A DNA stretch of 64,000 nucleotides from Uloborus plumipes (GCA_038373865.1 JAXGGA010003942.1:30992-94991); one strand, 5' to 3'. Positions 35,601-50,600 are shown, counted from the stretch's first letter. Notes: generated by a model from the sequence alone, not told the origin. Program-made: numbers and translations.

Positions 35601-38600
35601 CATTACAGAAAATTCCCACTACTTACAACAAACAAGACATTGAAATTCATTGTAATATGATTTTACTGTATAATAAATACACCAACGTCCTCCACAATGT
35701 TACTTACCTCTCTTAGTTTTAAATCGTGGTTTAAACTGTCACGTCAGTAAAACCCTTGTCAAAAATGTCAAATACCAATTTTATAAGCAAAATTTAAGTT
35801 AATAAGATAAATTTACCGACTATCACTGATATTAAATTCTAAATATACCTACTGAAAGCAAAATATCACATTATGTGATCTTTGGGTTAAATAAATAAAT
35901 ATATCCAACCTCATGCCATCTTTATGCTATTATGAAATAGCACACATTTGAAGTAAAATGCAAATTCAATCAAAGTTCTCATTTACTATTTTAATATAAG
36001 ATGAAGATCATCAAATTTAGAGCAAATAAAATTGCATAGCTGAAAAGAAAATAAAAGTCCTCCTCCTACCCTCTCTACTCACTAAAATATAAAAAGAAAT
36101 TAAATTCAACACTTGATTTTATAAACTGAAGACACGTTAAGTTTAGCCAAAAACTTTAGGAGTACGATATGCTGGAATTCTGAAGTTTTATAGAATACCT
36201 AAATACAGTAGACCCTCATTATATGTGGGCTTATTTTACAGTTTCAGAATTAGGTTTTCATTTTGTTTTAAATGGATGACTTTGATTTTACACAGATGCG
36301 GCATATAAAATTTTCCTTTCTTTCAAAATCCTAATTCCTGAGATTGAGAATAACATGCAATGAACTGTATTTTTGTGTGCTAATCCTACAATTGTTGAAA
36401 AAGTTACTTTTTGCATAGGGAAAGCATCGGCGTGTGTAAATAGATGAAACAGCTACATAATATATGGAGCTTTTATAGCCTTCACAGTATCAGCCTCACT
36501 AAATTTGAAGTATTTTCTGCAAATTTCATGGTTTTAAAGAATTTTCCTTCCATTGGTTTCTGGAATAGGACCTAAGACTTTCCTTACAAAAATGAGCGAC
36601 TTTATTTCTGCTTAATTGAGGTTCCAACACTCACTTCCATACAGAACAATAGGCTTGATTAAAGCTTCATAAATACACAATTTAAGTGTTTACGGAAATA
36701 ATCTACTTGAATTGGTCTTTAAGGCCATAATAGCTTCAATTAGCCAAAAAAGATAAAACTTCTGCTGATTCTAAATCTTTTGCAGAATAAACATGCATAA
36801 TCTTAAGTGACAGACATGAAACAGAATGCAAATATATTTTGAGTAAAATCCCTAAAACAGCTTCTTAGTGGATTTTTATAATATTCTGAAGAAATTTGAG
36901 ATTTTTTTAAGCATACATTCAGCCACTTATGGTCATTTGAAATTGGTGATTTACTCAACTTTGTTCTGCAGCAAAGCTGAGTAAAGCTCCCCCAAGCATT
37001 TCTTATTTTCAGCACATTCAGCTATGGGTTTTAAAAAACTTACTTTTGACAACTAATTACTTAAAAAAAATTCTACTTCTGTCTGAAACCTTGCAAACTA
37101 CAAAAACCATGCTTTTTAAATGCAATAAAAATTGATTCAGGGTTGCCGCTCAATTCCGCGAGAAAAATTCCCTGTGTTTTCCCTGCATGAATAAGCAGTA
37201 TTACGAACGAGCGAACACTGATATTCTAAATGAACACTAATATCCTGGCACAGAAAAAAAAACTAACTAAATAAAAACATAGGGAGGCAAAGCAGAATTC
37301 ATTAAAACTTAAATCATAGAACGGATTGATGACTAATCTGATACTCTCTAATTAAATTAGCATAAGCTTTAAAATGCATTTCAAACTAAGCAATAAATAT
37401 CTTTTGCTTCTATAATACACAATTAAATATTTACTTATAAATAAATAAACTTAGCAAAAAAAAAAACTGTGAAGTAAAATTACTATTTATTTTATTTTAT
37501 TTATTATTATTTTATTCATTTGCACATAAATTTATTCATTGGTAGTTTACATATTTTAGAATTCATTTTGGCAACTTGAACTTATGAAAAAAAGTAAAAT
37601 TCCCTGCACTTTCCAGACTTTTGAAGAAATTTTCAAAATTCCGTGGATTTTCCCTGTTTTTCTGTTGATTTTTTAATTCCCTGTATCTTCCCTGTTTTTT
37701 CAGGTTTCCCTGTGGCGTGGCAAGCCTGTGATTGTGCTCGGTAATTTTATTAGAATAACCACAACTGAACAATCTGCTTAATCAAGTCTTGGAGAATGAC
37801 TGAATTAGCTTCTCCAGGTTTCTATTGTAAAAGCAATATTAAGGAGGTTTATAAAGTTAAGGATTAATAATATTTTCAACCAGCATATCAAATTTTCTGC
37901 ATTGGCTACTAATTAGAGGGTGTAGGTGGGAAAAACATACCTTGATATACGACCATTAAAATTTTGAATTTCACAAATACCACTATTTTGCCACGCAGGT
38001 TGAGAGCTGATTCGTATAGACCAACCTCTGCAAGTAAAAATAAAAAATCATTAAGGGATTATGAAGAAATACATTGAGAAAGGTACATAAAGATAGGCAT
38101 TTTAGTACAGCAACATTTTTAAATTAATGTGTAATAAACTTTAACCAAATGCAAAATCAGTTCACTAAAAAGTCAGGATTTATTAAGTTTTTAACTATTA
38201 AAGTTTACAGTTCTGCATTCATTTTGACGGTAATATAATCAACTTAAAAAACCTTATTTATTTTTGGTGGAAAGATTACATATTGAACCTCTGAAAATAT
38301 AAATCATAGAAAATTGTTGCACAACATTAAGTTACTCTTCGGGGGAAAAAAATCTTCAAATTTTTCAACTTTTAGTAAGTCAGGGTAAGAAAAAAAAAAG
38401 GAGAAAAGTTATATGACATTGCATGAAATTATCTTAAAAAAATTAAACTTTTCATACATTTGGAAGTTTCAAAACTTCTTTCAAATGGTCCAATTCAAGA
38501 GATTTTACACATGTGTACATTAATTTTAAATAAAAAAAGAAGAAAAAAGTAACAAAAGATGTATGCAGATATTGAATACACAGTTGTTTCTATTCAATGT

Positions 38601-41600
38601 GATCAAAATGATTTTGATAACAGCAACTAATTCGCGAAATTACATATCCAATGGAGCTTTGGAAACTCGACAACCTCAGTAAGTTAGCATTTATTTTTCC
38701 AATGGTTGGTAGAATTAATTTCAATGGGTGCAAACCTCTGCAGTTTGACACACATTTGCAGGAAACTCCATAAGTCGACATCTACTTTGCTGTATTAATC
38801 CACTTCTTGCTACCGATATTCTTTCAATTTAACAATTTCTGAGAATTTGACTACTTACGGGCAAATTATATTCATTATTTTTCGGAAAGAACTCTTTCTG
38901 AGAAACCCTCAGAGGAGACATCTACTACACTTTGCACTGTTGGTGCAATGTGGGTTGAGGTTCTACGGTATTTACTAATTTAAGACATATTTACCAAGTT
39001 TTGAAATAGAGTGAAAAAACATTGAAAACTTATGCATTGTTATCTTTTCATCATAAATAAAAATCATCTGCTACTGTCTCTAGTTCTTTAAAAGTTCATT
39101 TAGAAATTGTTTGTAACTGATGTTTTTTAAGTCAGCAAAGTTGCGTTGCATGGCACAGCTTAACTCTTAATACATTCCAACTTATAGCTCTTTTAAGAGG
39201 TAGTCCAATAACAAAGCATATGTCTGACTCATCAGTTACATCCTCGGTCAGTGCACAACAATTGGCTGATTTTTGATAGTTTAATTCGTTTGAGATATTA
39301 GATAAGAAGGGTTTTCAATCATTTTTAGTTTGCTGGGTAAGATTTTTTTTTTTTTTTTTTTTTGTAAAACCTTGAGTAAGTGAAGCAGTTTTTGAATGTT
39401 TCAAACATGACCTCTGATCTGAAAATCAATTGGTAATACTAAACAATGTAATAATCACACAAAGCAAAAATTTTTGAAGAAATGAACAGATAAAATACAG
39501 ACCAGTGGTTGTAATAACAATAGCGACTGATAAGTTTAATTGTGATCACATTAACCCTACACTGCATGGTGTTGCCAATTGGCTACATGGACAATTTAAC
39601 CTCCTTATGAATAGCAGAATGTAGTCATAAGGCAACTCAATTCATAAAAAGCAAGTATTGGGTATATTTAAAGCAATTATCACCATTTATCCTCCATACA
39701 TGGCAGCACTGGTCTGTTACATGCTCTTAAATGAATCCATATGGATAGCTTTTAAAATCACTCAAACTACCATGTTTTGAAATTATTTTTTACAATTAAA
39801 TATTTTTCTTGGTCTTTTAAAAAAATAACATGAATAAAATAAACATTTATCTTTCGTTTAAGTTGCGTTTTACATCAAAATAATTATTTGGAAAAAATCT
39901 AGGACATAATACACGTCTGTAGCCATTTGGCAACATTATGCAGTAAGTTCCAGAGAACACTTCGATTCATCTCTATAGTTCGTGAAGTATGTGCTTTGTT
40001 TATGTTTCGCGCTAGCTTCTTTCTCTTTTTGGAAGGTATAATATAATCATGCGGACCCAAAAGTGGTACTTTCGGCTGTTCTACCGTTTATAAGACCTCG
40101 CAATTATCAATGTTTAGTTGATGTTCAACAGAGTGAACAAACAAAAAATCAATAGGGAAAAGCCTTTAAAACGTGTTCATTTTAGATTTCAGTTAGCTCA
40201 AACGTTGTGCTTACACGGACAAGTAAAGTCATTAATAATTTTAAAATATAGTTTTGAAAAAAAACTAAAAAATACGCTTTTACATTGGAATGCGCTGTGA
40301 TCATCACGGGTTTCCCTCTGATTTTCAAAACTACTGAATATCCGCACTTAAGTTTACATGAAAAAAAAATATAAGCCATTAAGTATGCAGGAATTCAAGT
40401 GAAACACGGACGATCGCATTATTTGCCTTGTTGAAACGCCGTAAAATGAAATGCTTTTAAGAAACGAAATGAAGAAAAGGACACCAACAATGAATTTAAA
40501 AGATGTCGCCATAGCAACGCAATAAAACTTTAATAGTTTGATCAGGAAAGAGGTTTTCGAACTCAAAGTTCAAACGCTTGTAACTTTTTTTCTAGTGGAG
40601 ATAAAAGCTTGGTTCTTCGACTGTAAGTCGAATCAATTCTAGGGTTAAAAATATCGCTCTATCCAATGGCGTAAAAATCAAAACTGTGGAATAATTAGTT
40701 TATTTTTTATTGATGGTTTTAATGAACCAAGTATTGCAAGAAATCGGGTGAAGCCTTGCAAAAGGCAAGTTTAAAAATTGAATAACTCGTGCTGTGTTTA
40801 AGTTAGAGAATCGGAACAAACTGCATAGGACGGACAAATTTTTCTGCTTCCAACGATACATAACATTAATATGTGTAAGTAATTTTTAACCCCAGTATTC
40901 GGCGATTTATGAGAAAATTGCCTTGAATTCGAATAAAAAACGAATCGCTTATCGAATCTTTTCAAACTATAGCCTAAAGTCTTTCTGGATAAATGGACTA
41001 TTCAACACAAAAAGAATTTTTCAAACCGAACCAGTAGTTCCTGATATTAGCGCGTTCAAACAAACAAACAAACAAACAAACAAACTCTACAGCTTTATAT
41101 ATTAGTAAAGATAAAGATATTACTTTTATATTTGCAAAGAACGTAAATTTTATCTTTTATTCAGAGTTACATACATACATACATACATACATACAAACAA
41201 ACCCACATATGAAATTAATAAAAGCGTATATAAAAGAGACCATTAGCTACAGAGGAACTAGTTACAAACCAAAAAAAAAAAAAAAAAGAAAAGAAAGAAA
41301 GCTTGCGCGAGAGAGCCTCCAAAGACATCAGATTTGACAGAATTGATCATCGGAAAGTACAAGTACATATAAAAAATGATGTAAAATGTCAAAATGTAAA
41401 GGATTACAAGAGTACAGTGCACCAAATGTTCAATTCCTCTATTTTTTTTACAAAAAAGAACTAATTTCAAGACTATCATTTACAATCATTTTTATCTGTT
41501 GTATGCATGGTGTAGCCATTTGGCAACAAAACTATTTTTAATTAGAAAGGGGTGAAAATTTAGAGTTAAATTTTTTTAAATATTTTTCCATGTTTTCTTA

Positions 41601-44600
41601 TTACATTGACAAACACATATATTTTTTTCGACGAAAAATAAAAAATCATGCAGTGTAGGGTTAAACGTCTACTGCACACATTGATGCAGGATCTAAATCT
41701 GTTCCAAGTCCATGATATAATAATGCTATAATTATAAATATTTTTTATACAAATGCAGGGCTCCCACCAAGAATGTGATCCAAAAAAAGTGAAAAAAGTG
41801 ACTATTTTTTACAAAAAAGTGACTAAAAAGTGACCAACCGAAAATAATAAACTGTTACCCCTAAAATACTAAGTACACAATTTTATCACTATTTAAAACT
41901 TTACCTGTAATGTTTTGAAGATAAATAACACTTAAATTTTAAATTTATTCACAGAAAATATTATTTACCAAAACTTCAAAATTATAGGCATTTTATTTCA
42001 ACTATGAAACATGAACACACAGAATAGTAAACATTTTTTTACTATTCCGTGTCATCATTTTTTTTTAGTAATTAAACAAGAAAAGTTCATACCACATCCC
42101 TTTAGACTGTTCAAAAATAGAAGTAGTAGAAAAATGCTTGTCTATTCTTTCATCAATGAACAAAAATATTTCTACTTTTTGAAAATGAGATTGTTATCAT
42201 TATCCCAACAAGAAAACAGCCACAAGCATACATACCAGGGGTGTGTGACTATACTAACAATTTAGAAAACATTAACTAAACTTGGAATCAATGACAGCAG
42301 GTAAAATATTCTGTAGAACGCTTGATTACAAAAAAGATGAAAAAATGAAAAGTATGGAAAATATTCAGATAATAAATGAGCATGTGCCGAACACTTGAAA
42401 ACAATCAGCCAAATTAATGGTGCATTGCATTTGCAAAGAATATTATAAACATTTCCAAATATAAGTTAACTTAGAACGTTCCCGGATACTAAAAGTAAAA
42501 TTCGGGAAACCAATAGTTTTAAATCATAGCTGGTCCTGCAGGATGAACTTTTAAAGCGAAAAAATACTATTTTGCTAATGCATCTATTCCAAAATTCTAC
42601 TGAAAACAAAATTCTGAAGAGAAACAGGTATGATATAGACGAGAGATAAAAATACTATACAAGAATTACATTTTTCAAAACTGGCTGCAGATTTACTACA
42701 AATAGCTTTGATAATTTAAAATATTTTTCATATTCATGTCAAATCACATATTTTAAAGCAGAGATTTTGACTATAAAATAAGTAAATAAAATCAAAACAA
42801 GTCTCTATAAACTAAGATAGTCCTCAGACAATGAAAAGAAAGCAACTGCCCAATTACATGCATATATATGCATGTTTTTTTTTTTTTTTTTTCATACCAT
42901 AAGCTAAATTTTTGAAAAGTATACCGTAAGCATACTTTCAACTAACACATCACTCACTCAAGAGCTGAAAATGCTTTTACGACAATGGAATTGAGATTTA
43001 AACAAACTATTATTAAACAAAGAACTAATGAATCAGAAAATGAAAAAACATGTAGCTGGAATTCAAGAAAATTTCTACATTGGAATTAACTTTAAAACAA
43101 ATGTTAAAACCAAAAATTAGAAGTTCTAGCAAATACTGGAAAAGTTTTAGAAAGCAATCGCCCCTCAAACGTAAAATGACAGTAGTTTACAAAAGCTTAA
43201 ATTTCATCTGTCTTCGATTTTATTTTATTTATTATTATTATTATTTTTTTTTTTTGATAAAATGTTGTGATTACAAAAGACTTTCTCTTCTGCACTGCAA
43301 TTTTTGTTCCATTTTACAAGCCTTTTCTCATCTTCATTAGCTTTGATTGATTTTGCACTCTCTATCATTGCCTGAGCAAACTGTATTTCCGTGAAATCCT
43401 TGTTTTGAATGCCTTCTTTCAATCTTTCATTTGCTTCTGCAAGCAACTTTGGAAATCTTTTGATTTTTTTCGTTATTTTGCATTTGAGCTAAGTTGCTTT
43501 CTAGTTGTTTGCTGCTTTTTAAACTCTCTTCCATCTTTTTCATTGCATTTTGTTTCTCTTGAAGCATCCTTTCCTCATCTTCTTCTTGTTTTTTTTTTTT
43601 TTGCTGTTCTTTTTTAATTCTTTCGTTTTCAAGATACTCCTTGTAGCTATTATTGGCATTTCTGCGCAGGATTAGAAGTTCTTTAGTTATGGGAACTAAA
43701 TCTACTTTGTAATTATAGCGTTTTAACGCATCCATAATGTATAATTTGGCATTTAAAGTTCTCTCCAACATACTAGTGCGATCTTCGCTAAGGATTTAAT
43801 GAGAACGAGAAAAACCTCTTTCAATATATGTGCTACCGTGTGAACAAGAAAGGCAAATTTTTACAACTTTCTGTACTATTGGTTACTTTGTTTCGCCAAG
43901 AGAATTTTTTATCTCAAAGACATTTCTCCAAAAAGGATCAATTCTATCATTACGGATTGGCAGGTTTTCAGTCTGTAAAAGATGCCATTCATTAAGAAGC
44001 ATGGATGTATTTATTGCTCCAGGCAGTGACTTTGCAATTTTGACAATGTCTTCAGCGCTCTTTTCATCCAAAATTTTTTTCTTTCTGCAAAAAGCGGAAA
44101 TATTTAACATTCTGGACTGCACTTTGGAAAACTTTTTTAACTAAATATTTTCCAGAATCCACAAAATGGCTTCTTGCTTTGTGCATAAATCCTTTTTGGA
44201 CGCTTTCGTGCAATTTCTTAACTTTTGCGACAACTTGCGCTCCACATTTTATGCCTTGTGAAAACAGAAGGTTTTCATTATCAAATACATTCAAAAAATC
44301 TTCATTTTCAATGGCATTACTAATTGTAATGTATTCCTCTATGGAGCAATTTGTTTATGTATGTAATTTGTTGTATGTGTTTGGCAACGCCTCTTAACTG
44401 TAACCAGGGTTAACTGTTCTAACCGTGTGCTCATGGCTTGTCCTTTTTCTGTGTTAATGGAGTCGCAATAAAGATATTGTGATGTTAATTCCGCCTCATT
44501 AATTCCATGTCATCTACCATTATTTATTCTGGCACTTCGTCGGGCCCATTATATTACACTAATGCACTCTGTTTTGCAAACTCTCTTCATGATGATCAGA

Positions 44601-47600
44601 AGTAAATTTCTAATTTCATCATATAAAGCATGTATTAGAGGTTCCTCTTTTTGGAACATTAAGCTAAATTTTGAATAAATCTCAACACTTGATATCACAA
44701 ACAACTGTGTTTTGATCGTTTTTGTTTGCAATAAAGCAGCAATTCTTTTGTACGAGCTTGCCGTTGTCACACACTCACTTTTTTTGGAAGGAAGGTATTC
44801 CAAAAAGTAATACCTTAATGCTGGCCATTACTCTAAGATTCTCAAGGCAGCATTCTCTAAAGTAAACCACCGGATTGTTGAGTGCTTAATGAACTTGTGC
44901 AACAGAACTTTTTTTTTCTTGAGCCATTTCGAATTCTTCAATTCTAAGACGCCACCCACAAAAATAATAATATACTCCTATTATCAGCTCTGATACTTGC
45001 TTCCCGTACACTTCTAACCCTTTCAAAAAAGTATTATTAATAACATGCAGGTTGCAAGTTCCTATTTGAAGAAGGCCCTTGGTTCTTTCGGGCATTGCTG
45101 TCACTTCTTCATTTATCGCCCTGACGGCTGTGGCGTTGACATTGGGTCCATCACAACCTAATCGGTCCAAAACAATAAAAAAAGCGGACTTAGGAGGGAA
45201 AAGTGGAACATTTGGACAGGTGAATGAAAGAACTGCTGTTTTTTTTCGGTTTCATCATCCATAGAGTCATCCAGGGGGAAAAAGAATTTTCTTCCTCCAG
45301 CCCTCGTACGGTATCGGTACTGAGCGACGATTTTGATGATCGAAAGAAAAGTTCAAAGGATATTTGTCACTTGGTCAGATTTAAAAAAAAAAAAAGTGAC
45401 CAAAAAAGTGACAAAATCAACATTTTTCCCAAAAAAGTGACAAAAAGTGACTTTTGGCGACCAACGAAAAAAAAGTGACTTTTAGTGAAAAAAGTGACTT
45501 GGTGAGATCCCTGCAAATGTTGTCCTCAACAACTCAATTACCACCATGAGGAAAAGAGGCATTATATGACATCCTTGGGCAGAAATTGGCTAAATATCAA
45601 TCATAACGCAGACAAATATAACCTACCTCTGCTCAATTTACAGAGATCCTAGGGGGAAAAAAAACAAGTACAAAAACTGGAACTGCTTAGGTTTTTCGCC
45701 TTTGATCTGAAGACCACGAAGAAATTATTCTTATGATTCATACAATGCTTTCAAATATTTTATTAAAAACCTACCTGTCTGTAAAAGATTTGGCAAAAAA
45801 GAAATCTTCTGCTAAATATTGGCCAAAAACTTTCATTCCTCCGACTTCATCTAACAGCTTTTTCCTCATTAACGCTGACATTCCAGTAGGGCAGTTTATG
45901 CCAAACATGTCTGCTGCAAGATATATTCTGGCATGAGATGTACCAAAATACACCTGGAATGGAAGACATCATTAGAAAAAACTCAATTGAATTCAAATAA
46001 TTTTTTCAAAAAATACACAACTAGTTTTATGTTGGTTGTAAATATTGAGTGAACATTTCCAGTTTTTAAATTGTTACTTTTTATGACATAATGGCATATT
46101 TTGAAAGAATATGTCATTTCGGTACATTAATTAATTGCTCAACAATGGACTTAGGGCAGACCTGGGACGATAAAAAAGAGCTTATGACCACATAAATTGA
46201 ACAGCTAAACAAAGCACTAGTGAAAAGATTGTGTTTTGAAAACTCAGAAACTCTTTTTGCGAACCAAGTATCATAAAACCATTCACCTTTAACAAAAATT
46301 ACCACTACAAACAGAGTTATAGGCAACATTTTCAAAAATCAACAAACTTCTCCCTTTCCTCTTTACAAATTGTAAACAAAAATAAGTTACTTACGCCGCG
46401 CTTTTGAATTTATAAACTAATACTTTACATCTCATTTGGAAGAAAACAAAAGACTTTGCAATAGATTTTAATCTAACAATGATAAAATTGCAGAGAAATT
46501 ATGTGATGCACATTTATTTTATCATTACTGTTGTTGGATAAAGGTATTTATTTCTGACAGTTAAGATTTTTTTCAGCATTAAGATGAAAGGAGCATAGGT
46601 ATGCGCTCTTAAATCATAATTTACTCCTCCCTCAGAAAAATTATTTCATAAAATAAGGACTTTTTAAAAACCTGTTCTGATGTTTGAGCTAAGTCAAATC
46701 TAAAAATTAGGCTTTCTAAATTGAGTAAAATTGCTATTAAAGCAAAAATTAAAAATAAATTTGTTCCTACAAAAGAAATGACAAGAAAATGGTTTTCAGG
46801 AATAGGTCTTTTACAATGTTCCCTCGATATAAAAAGCAATTTTAAAATTATGTGAAACTACACCAATTGAAAATGTTTTATTTGAAAAGTAAGAGCAATT
46901 TGATAAATGCCCATTACAAAATTATTTTAAAGAAAAACTGAGGTATTTCTTATTACTTTAAAAGTGATTTATTAGTTTTAATATTCTCTACCTTTTCCAT
47001 GACTGCTGGGAAATTATTTCTATCACATGTAAATGGCATCTGATGAACGAGAGCTACTTTCTCTGTCATTGCACATACCATTTCTAATAACGTATCTTCT
47101 TTCACTACAAAAGGAAAAAAAATATGAAGTACAATTTTGTCCACAGAGAAAATTTAGGCAGTGAAAAGTGTTTAACATATAAGTGAGGGAAAAAGAAAGA
47201 ATTTTTTACGTTAAAATAACTTCCAGACAAGATTTGCATTGAATTGCACAGTACACCATAGAGCTGGGCGATGCATCAATGTATTGTGATACACCAGTTT
47301 AGAATTCTTCTCTAAACTGATGCATCGACACCGCACTGAAGTACGGTACACCAGTTCCATACTGATTTTAATCCATTGCTCAGTGTTGAATTGGCAGCGA
47401 GCCAATCCAAATCCATCATAGCAACCACCCAGTGGCAGAAAGTTTTGTAGCTGTCTGCGACAAGCTTTGAGAATTTCCTTATTGGTCTGCAAATTTTACT
47501 TAGAATTTTAATTAATTAGTCACACTTTAAATAAATATTCATTAAACAATAATTATGATTTAGCATTTTATGTAAATAGTTGTGAGCATCATACATTTTT

Positions 47601-50600
47601 ATTTATTTTGTTAACAACATTTTTGTTTTTAAAAGTTTTTGAAGACAATTTTTAAAGCTTTGTTTGAATACTGCAGTCAAAAACTGTCTGCAAGAGGGTT
47701 TCACAGTCTGCGACAATGTCTCTGTGTTGCGATGTTTCTGCCACTGGGGCAACCAACATCAACAATCCATGTTAAATCTGCCAAATTAATCTCTAACCTC
47801 TAACAACAGTAATGAATTGGCAGCTAGCCAAACCAAACCAAATCCTGACCAATGTGAAAAATTAAGGTATTCAGGGCTCCCACCAAGAATGTGATCCGAA
47901 AAAGTGAAAAAAGTGACTATTTTTTACAAAAAAGTGACCAACCGAAAATAAACTGTTACCACTAAATTACTCAGTACATAATTTTATCACTATTTAAAAC
48001 TTTACCTGTAATATTTTGAACATAAATAACACTTAAATTTTAAATTTATTCGCAGAAAATATTATCTACCAAAACTTCAAAATTGTAAGCATTTTATTTC
48101 AACTACGAAACATTTACACACATAATAGTAAACATTGTTTTACTATTCTGTGTCATCATTTAAAGATTGCCAACAAACTAGTAGATAAAGTGAATTTATC
48201 TTACCAGCAAGCGTCCGCAAACCATGGTGCGGCTCCATGGTTTCAGCCATTGGGCCGCACCATGGTTTGCGGACGCTCGCTGGTAAGATAAATTCACTTT
48301 ATCTACCAGTTTGTTGGCAATCTCAGCTACAATAAGAGGATAGTTGCCACCAGCTCGATCATTGGCTATTCCTAACTGAGAAGTCCATAATAAGGACGAA
48401 ACTGCAGTCTTAGGATGATATGATCGAGCTGTGGGTGCATTTGCTTCAGTTCTGCCTTAGCCCTGGCTTATGGGCGGTAACTCAATACATACATTCTATC
48501 TGTTTGATGTCATTGGTTTATTTGGCATCATAATTTTTATATTCCTTCAAATAATTTTCATGGTCCTGGGAAGAAAAAGAAATTAAGGTTGAATTCTTTC
48601 AATTTTTCAACTTTTGAATAATTTATTGTTTGTGGTGAATATTCCTAAAAATTGTAAAAAAATCTAAAAGGCACAAATTTTAGCAAAAAAAAAAAGGAAA
48701 AAAAAAAAGAAAAGTAACAAATAAATTCAAAGACAATTTCTAGTTCTATTCTATATTCAAATGAGTTAATTTAATCAAACCACTTTTCGAATTTTTTCGG
48801 TCGAACCTCTAACGGTGTATGCTTTTTATTTATTTATTTTTTAAAAAGTTGCGAAGTAGCGACTACAATTCAAAAGTAGTTTGTAGTCGCTACATTAAAA
48901 AAAAAGTAGTTGCAGCTGTAGTTAACTACATTTATAACAAAGTAGTTGTAGTTGGCTACAAAATAAATGTAGTTTTTCCTACCACTGGTCTGACTATACA
49001 GTCGACGCTCGTTATAACGACCACACGTATCCCAATATACTCTATGTTCTACCTCCAGGGTATCCGCTCAACCTGGACTTTTCAATTCCATGACTTTCCC
49101 TGACTTTTGCAAACTATTTTTCATGACTAAAAAAAAAAAAAAAAAAAAAAAACGAACTCTGCTTTGTTTTTGGAAAATTATGCACTTAATATTCTATCTT
49201 GCAAAGCAAATGACCAAACATGGCGACTGCGTTTCACAGCAACAGAAGTCTGTTCGCTTTTGAGGTCAAAAAACGATCTTTTCCTACGACACCCTCCTCC
49301 CCACCGTGCTTGTCCTCAAACGTACTTTCATGTAGCAATGAATTGTCTGTCCATAAATTTTACTGTAAGTTTAGATCCTGATATGAGTGAGGCGAAATCT
49401 GACTTCAAAACGGAACTCGTTGAGTTCCTGCCCCCCCCCCTACCTACACGATTCTTTAAAATTCAACATTGTTTTTTAATTTGTTTTTCTTTTGCATAAA
49501 ACTCCTCGAAAGAAAAAGATTCAAACAAGTTTTAAAAGAAAAAGGAATCAAATGAAGCGGGTAGGGGGGGGGAGGAGACCAAATGTAAAAGGCAAATCTG
49601 CCTATGCCGGGGAAAAAACCATCAAAAACCGAGTCTATCTTTTTGTCGTTCAAGGTCATATTTTATCAGATGACGGAGTCCGCGCACATGCGCAGTTACA
49701 CAAAATTCGCCGCTCACGGTTTTAACGTTGAGAATTCATCTGATTGGTCAACACAATGCAACTTGTTGGAAATTGTAATTGACAAATCAGATTGCACCCA
49801 ATAACGAAGTAGAATGACGGCGGAAGTGTTTTCGTTCTTCCGAGATCGCGGGAAAATTTTCAATCGGTCCGGAGCGCTAAAATCCATGATAAACAGTCAG
49901 TTTCCATAACTTTTGGACATTTTTTGCTGAAATCCATGACTTTCCATGACTAATTTCGATCATATTTGAAATCCATGACTTTCCCTGACTTTCCATATGC
50001 GCGGACACCCTGTACCTCTTATAGCGACCTCTCGTTATAAAGACCGTTTTCTGTAGGATGGAGACGGTCGTTATATCGAGCGTCGACTGTACTAACAATT
50101 TAGAAAACATTTACTACAAATAGCTTTGACAATTTAAAATATTTTTCATATTCATGTCAAATCACATATTTTAAAGCATGGGGGAGGGGGGATCTTTTGG
50201 CTATAAAATAAGTAAATGAAATTAAAAAAAGTTTCTATAAACTAAGATAGTCCTAAGACAATGAAACGAAAGCAACAGCCCAATTACATGCATATATATG
50301 CATGGTTTTTTTTCACACTATAAGCTAAATGCTTGAAAAATATACCGTAAGCATACTTTCAACTAACACATCACTCAAGAGCTGAAATGCTTTTACGACA
50401 ATGGAATAGACATTGAAACAAACTATTATTAAACAAAGAACTGATTAGAAAAGGAAAAAACACGTAGCTGGAATTCAAGAAAATTTCTACATTGGAATTA
50501 ACTTTAAAACAAATGTTAAAACTAAAAATTAGAAGTTCTAGAAAATACTGGAAAAGTTTTAGAAAACAGTCACAACTGGTACGTAAAATGACAGCAGTTT

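Larger units (their letters stand above)
39551..41664. mobile_element. piggyBac-like non-autonomous element with later insertions
   Basis: It starts TTAA-CCCTACACTGCATG and ends CATGCAGTGTAGGG-TTAA: an exact inverted repeat bounded by TTAA on both sides, diagnostic of piggyBac-type transposition. The left part (GTGTTGCCAATTGGCTACAT, AAAAAGCAAGTATTGGGTAT) matches 21721-21950. No transposase remains. A second MITE (40275-41226) and a Helitron piece have inserted inside. Confidence 0.8.

Noticed and set aside
43225..44803. Several separate small minus-strand genes
   Set aside because: They are pieces of one frameshifted hAT-like transposase bounded by the element's inverted repeats and target duplication.
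49164..49725. Overlapping open frames of 77-111 residues
   Set aside because: They fall on both strands within a MITE, include homopolymer-coded runs and show no family features.
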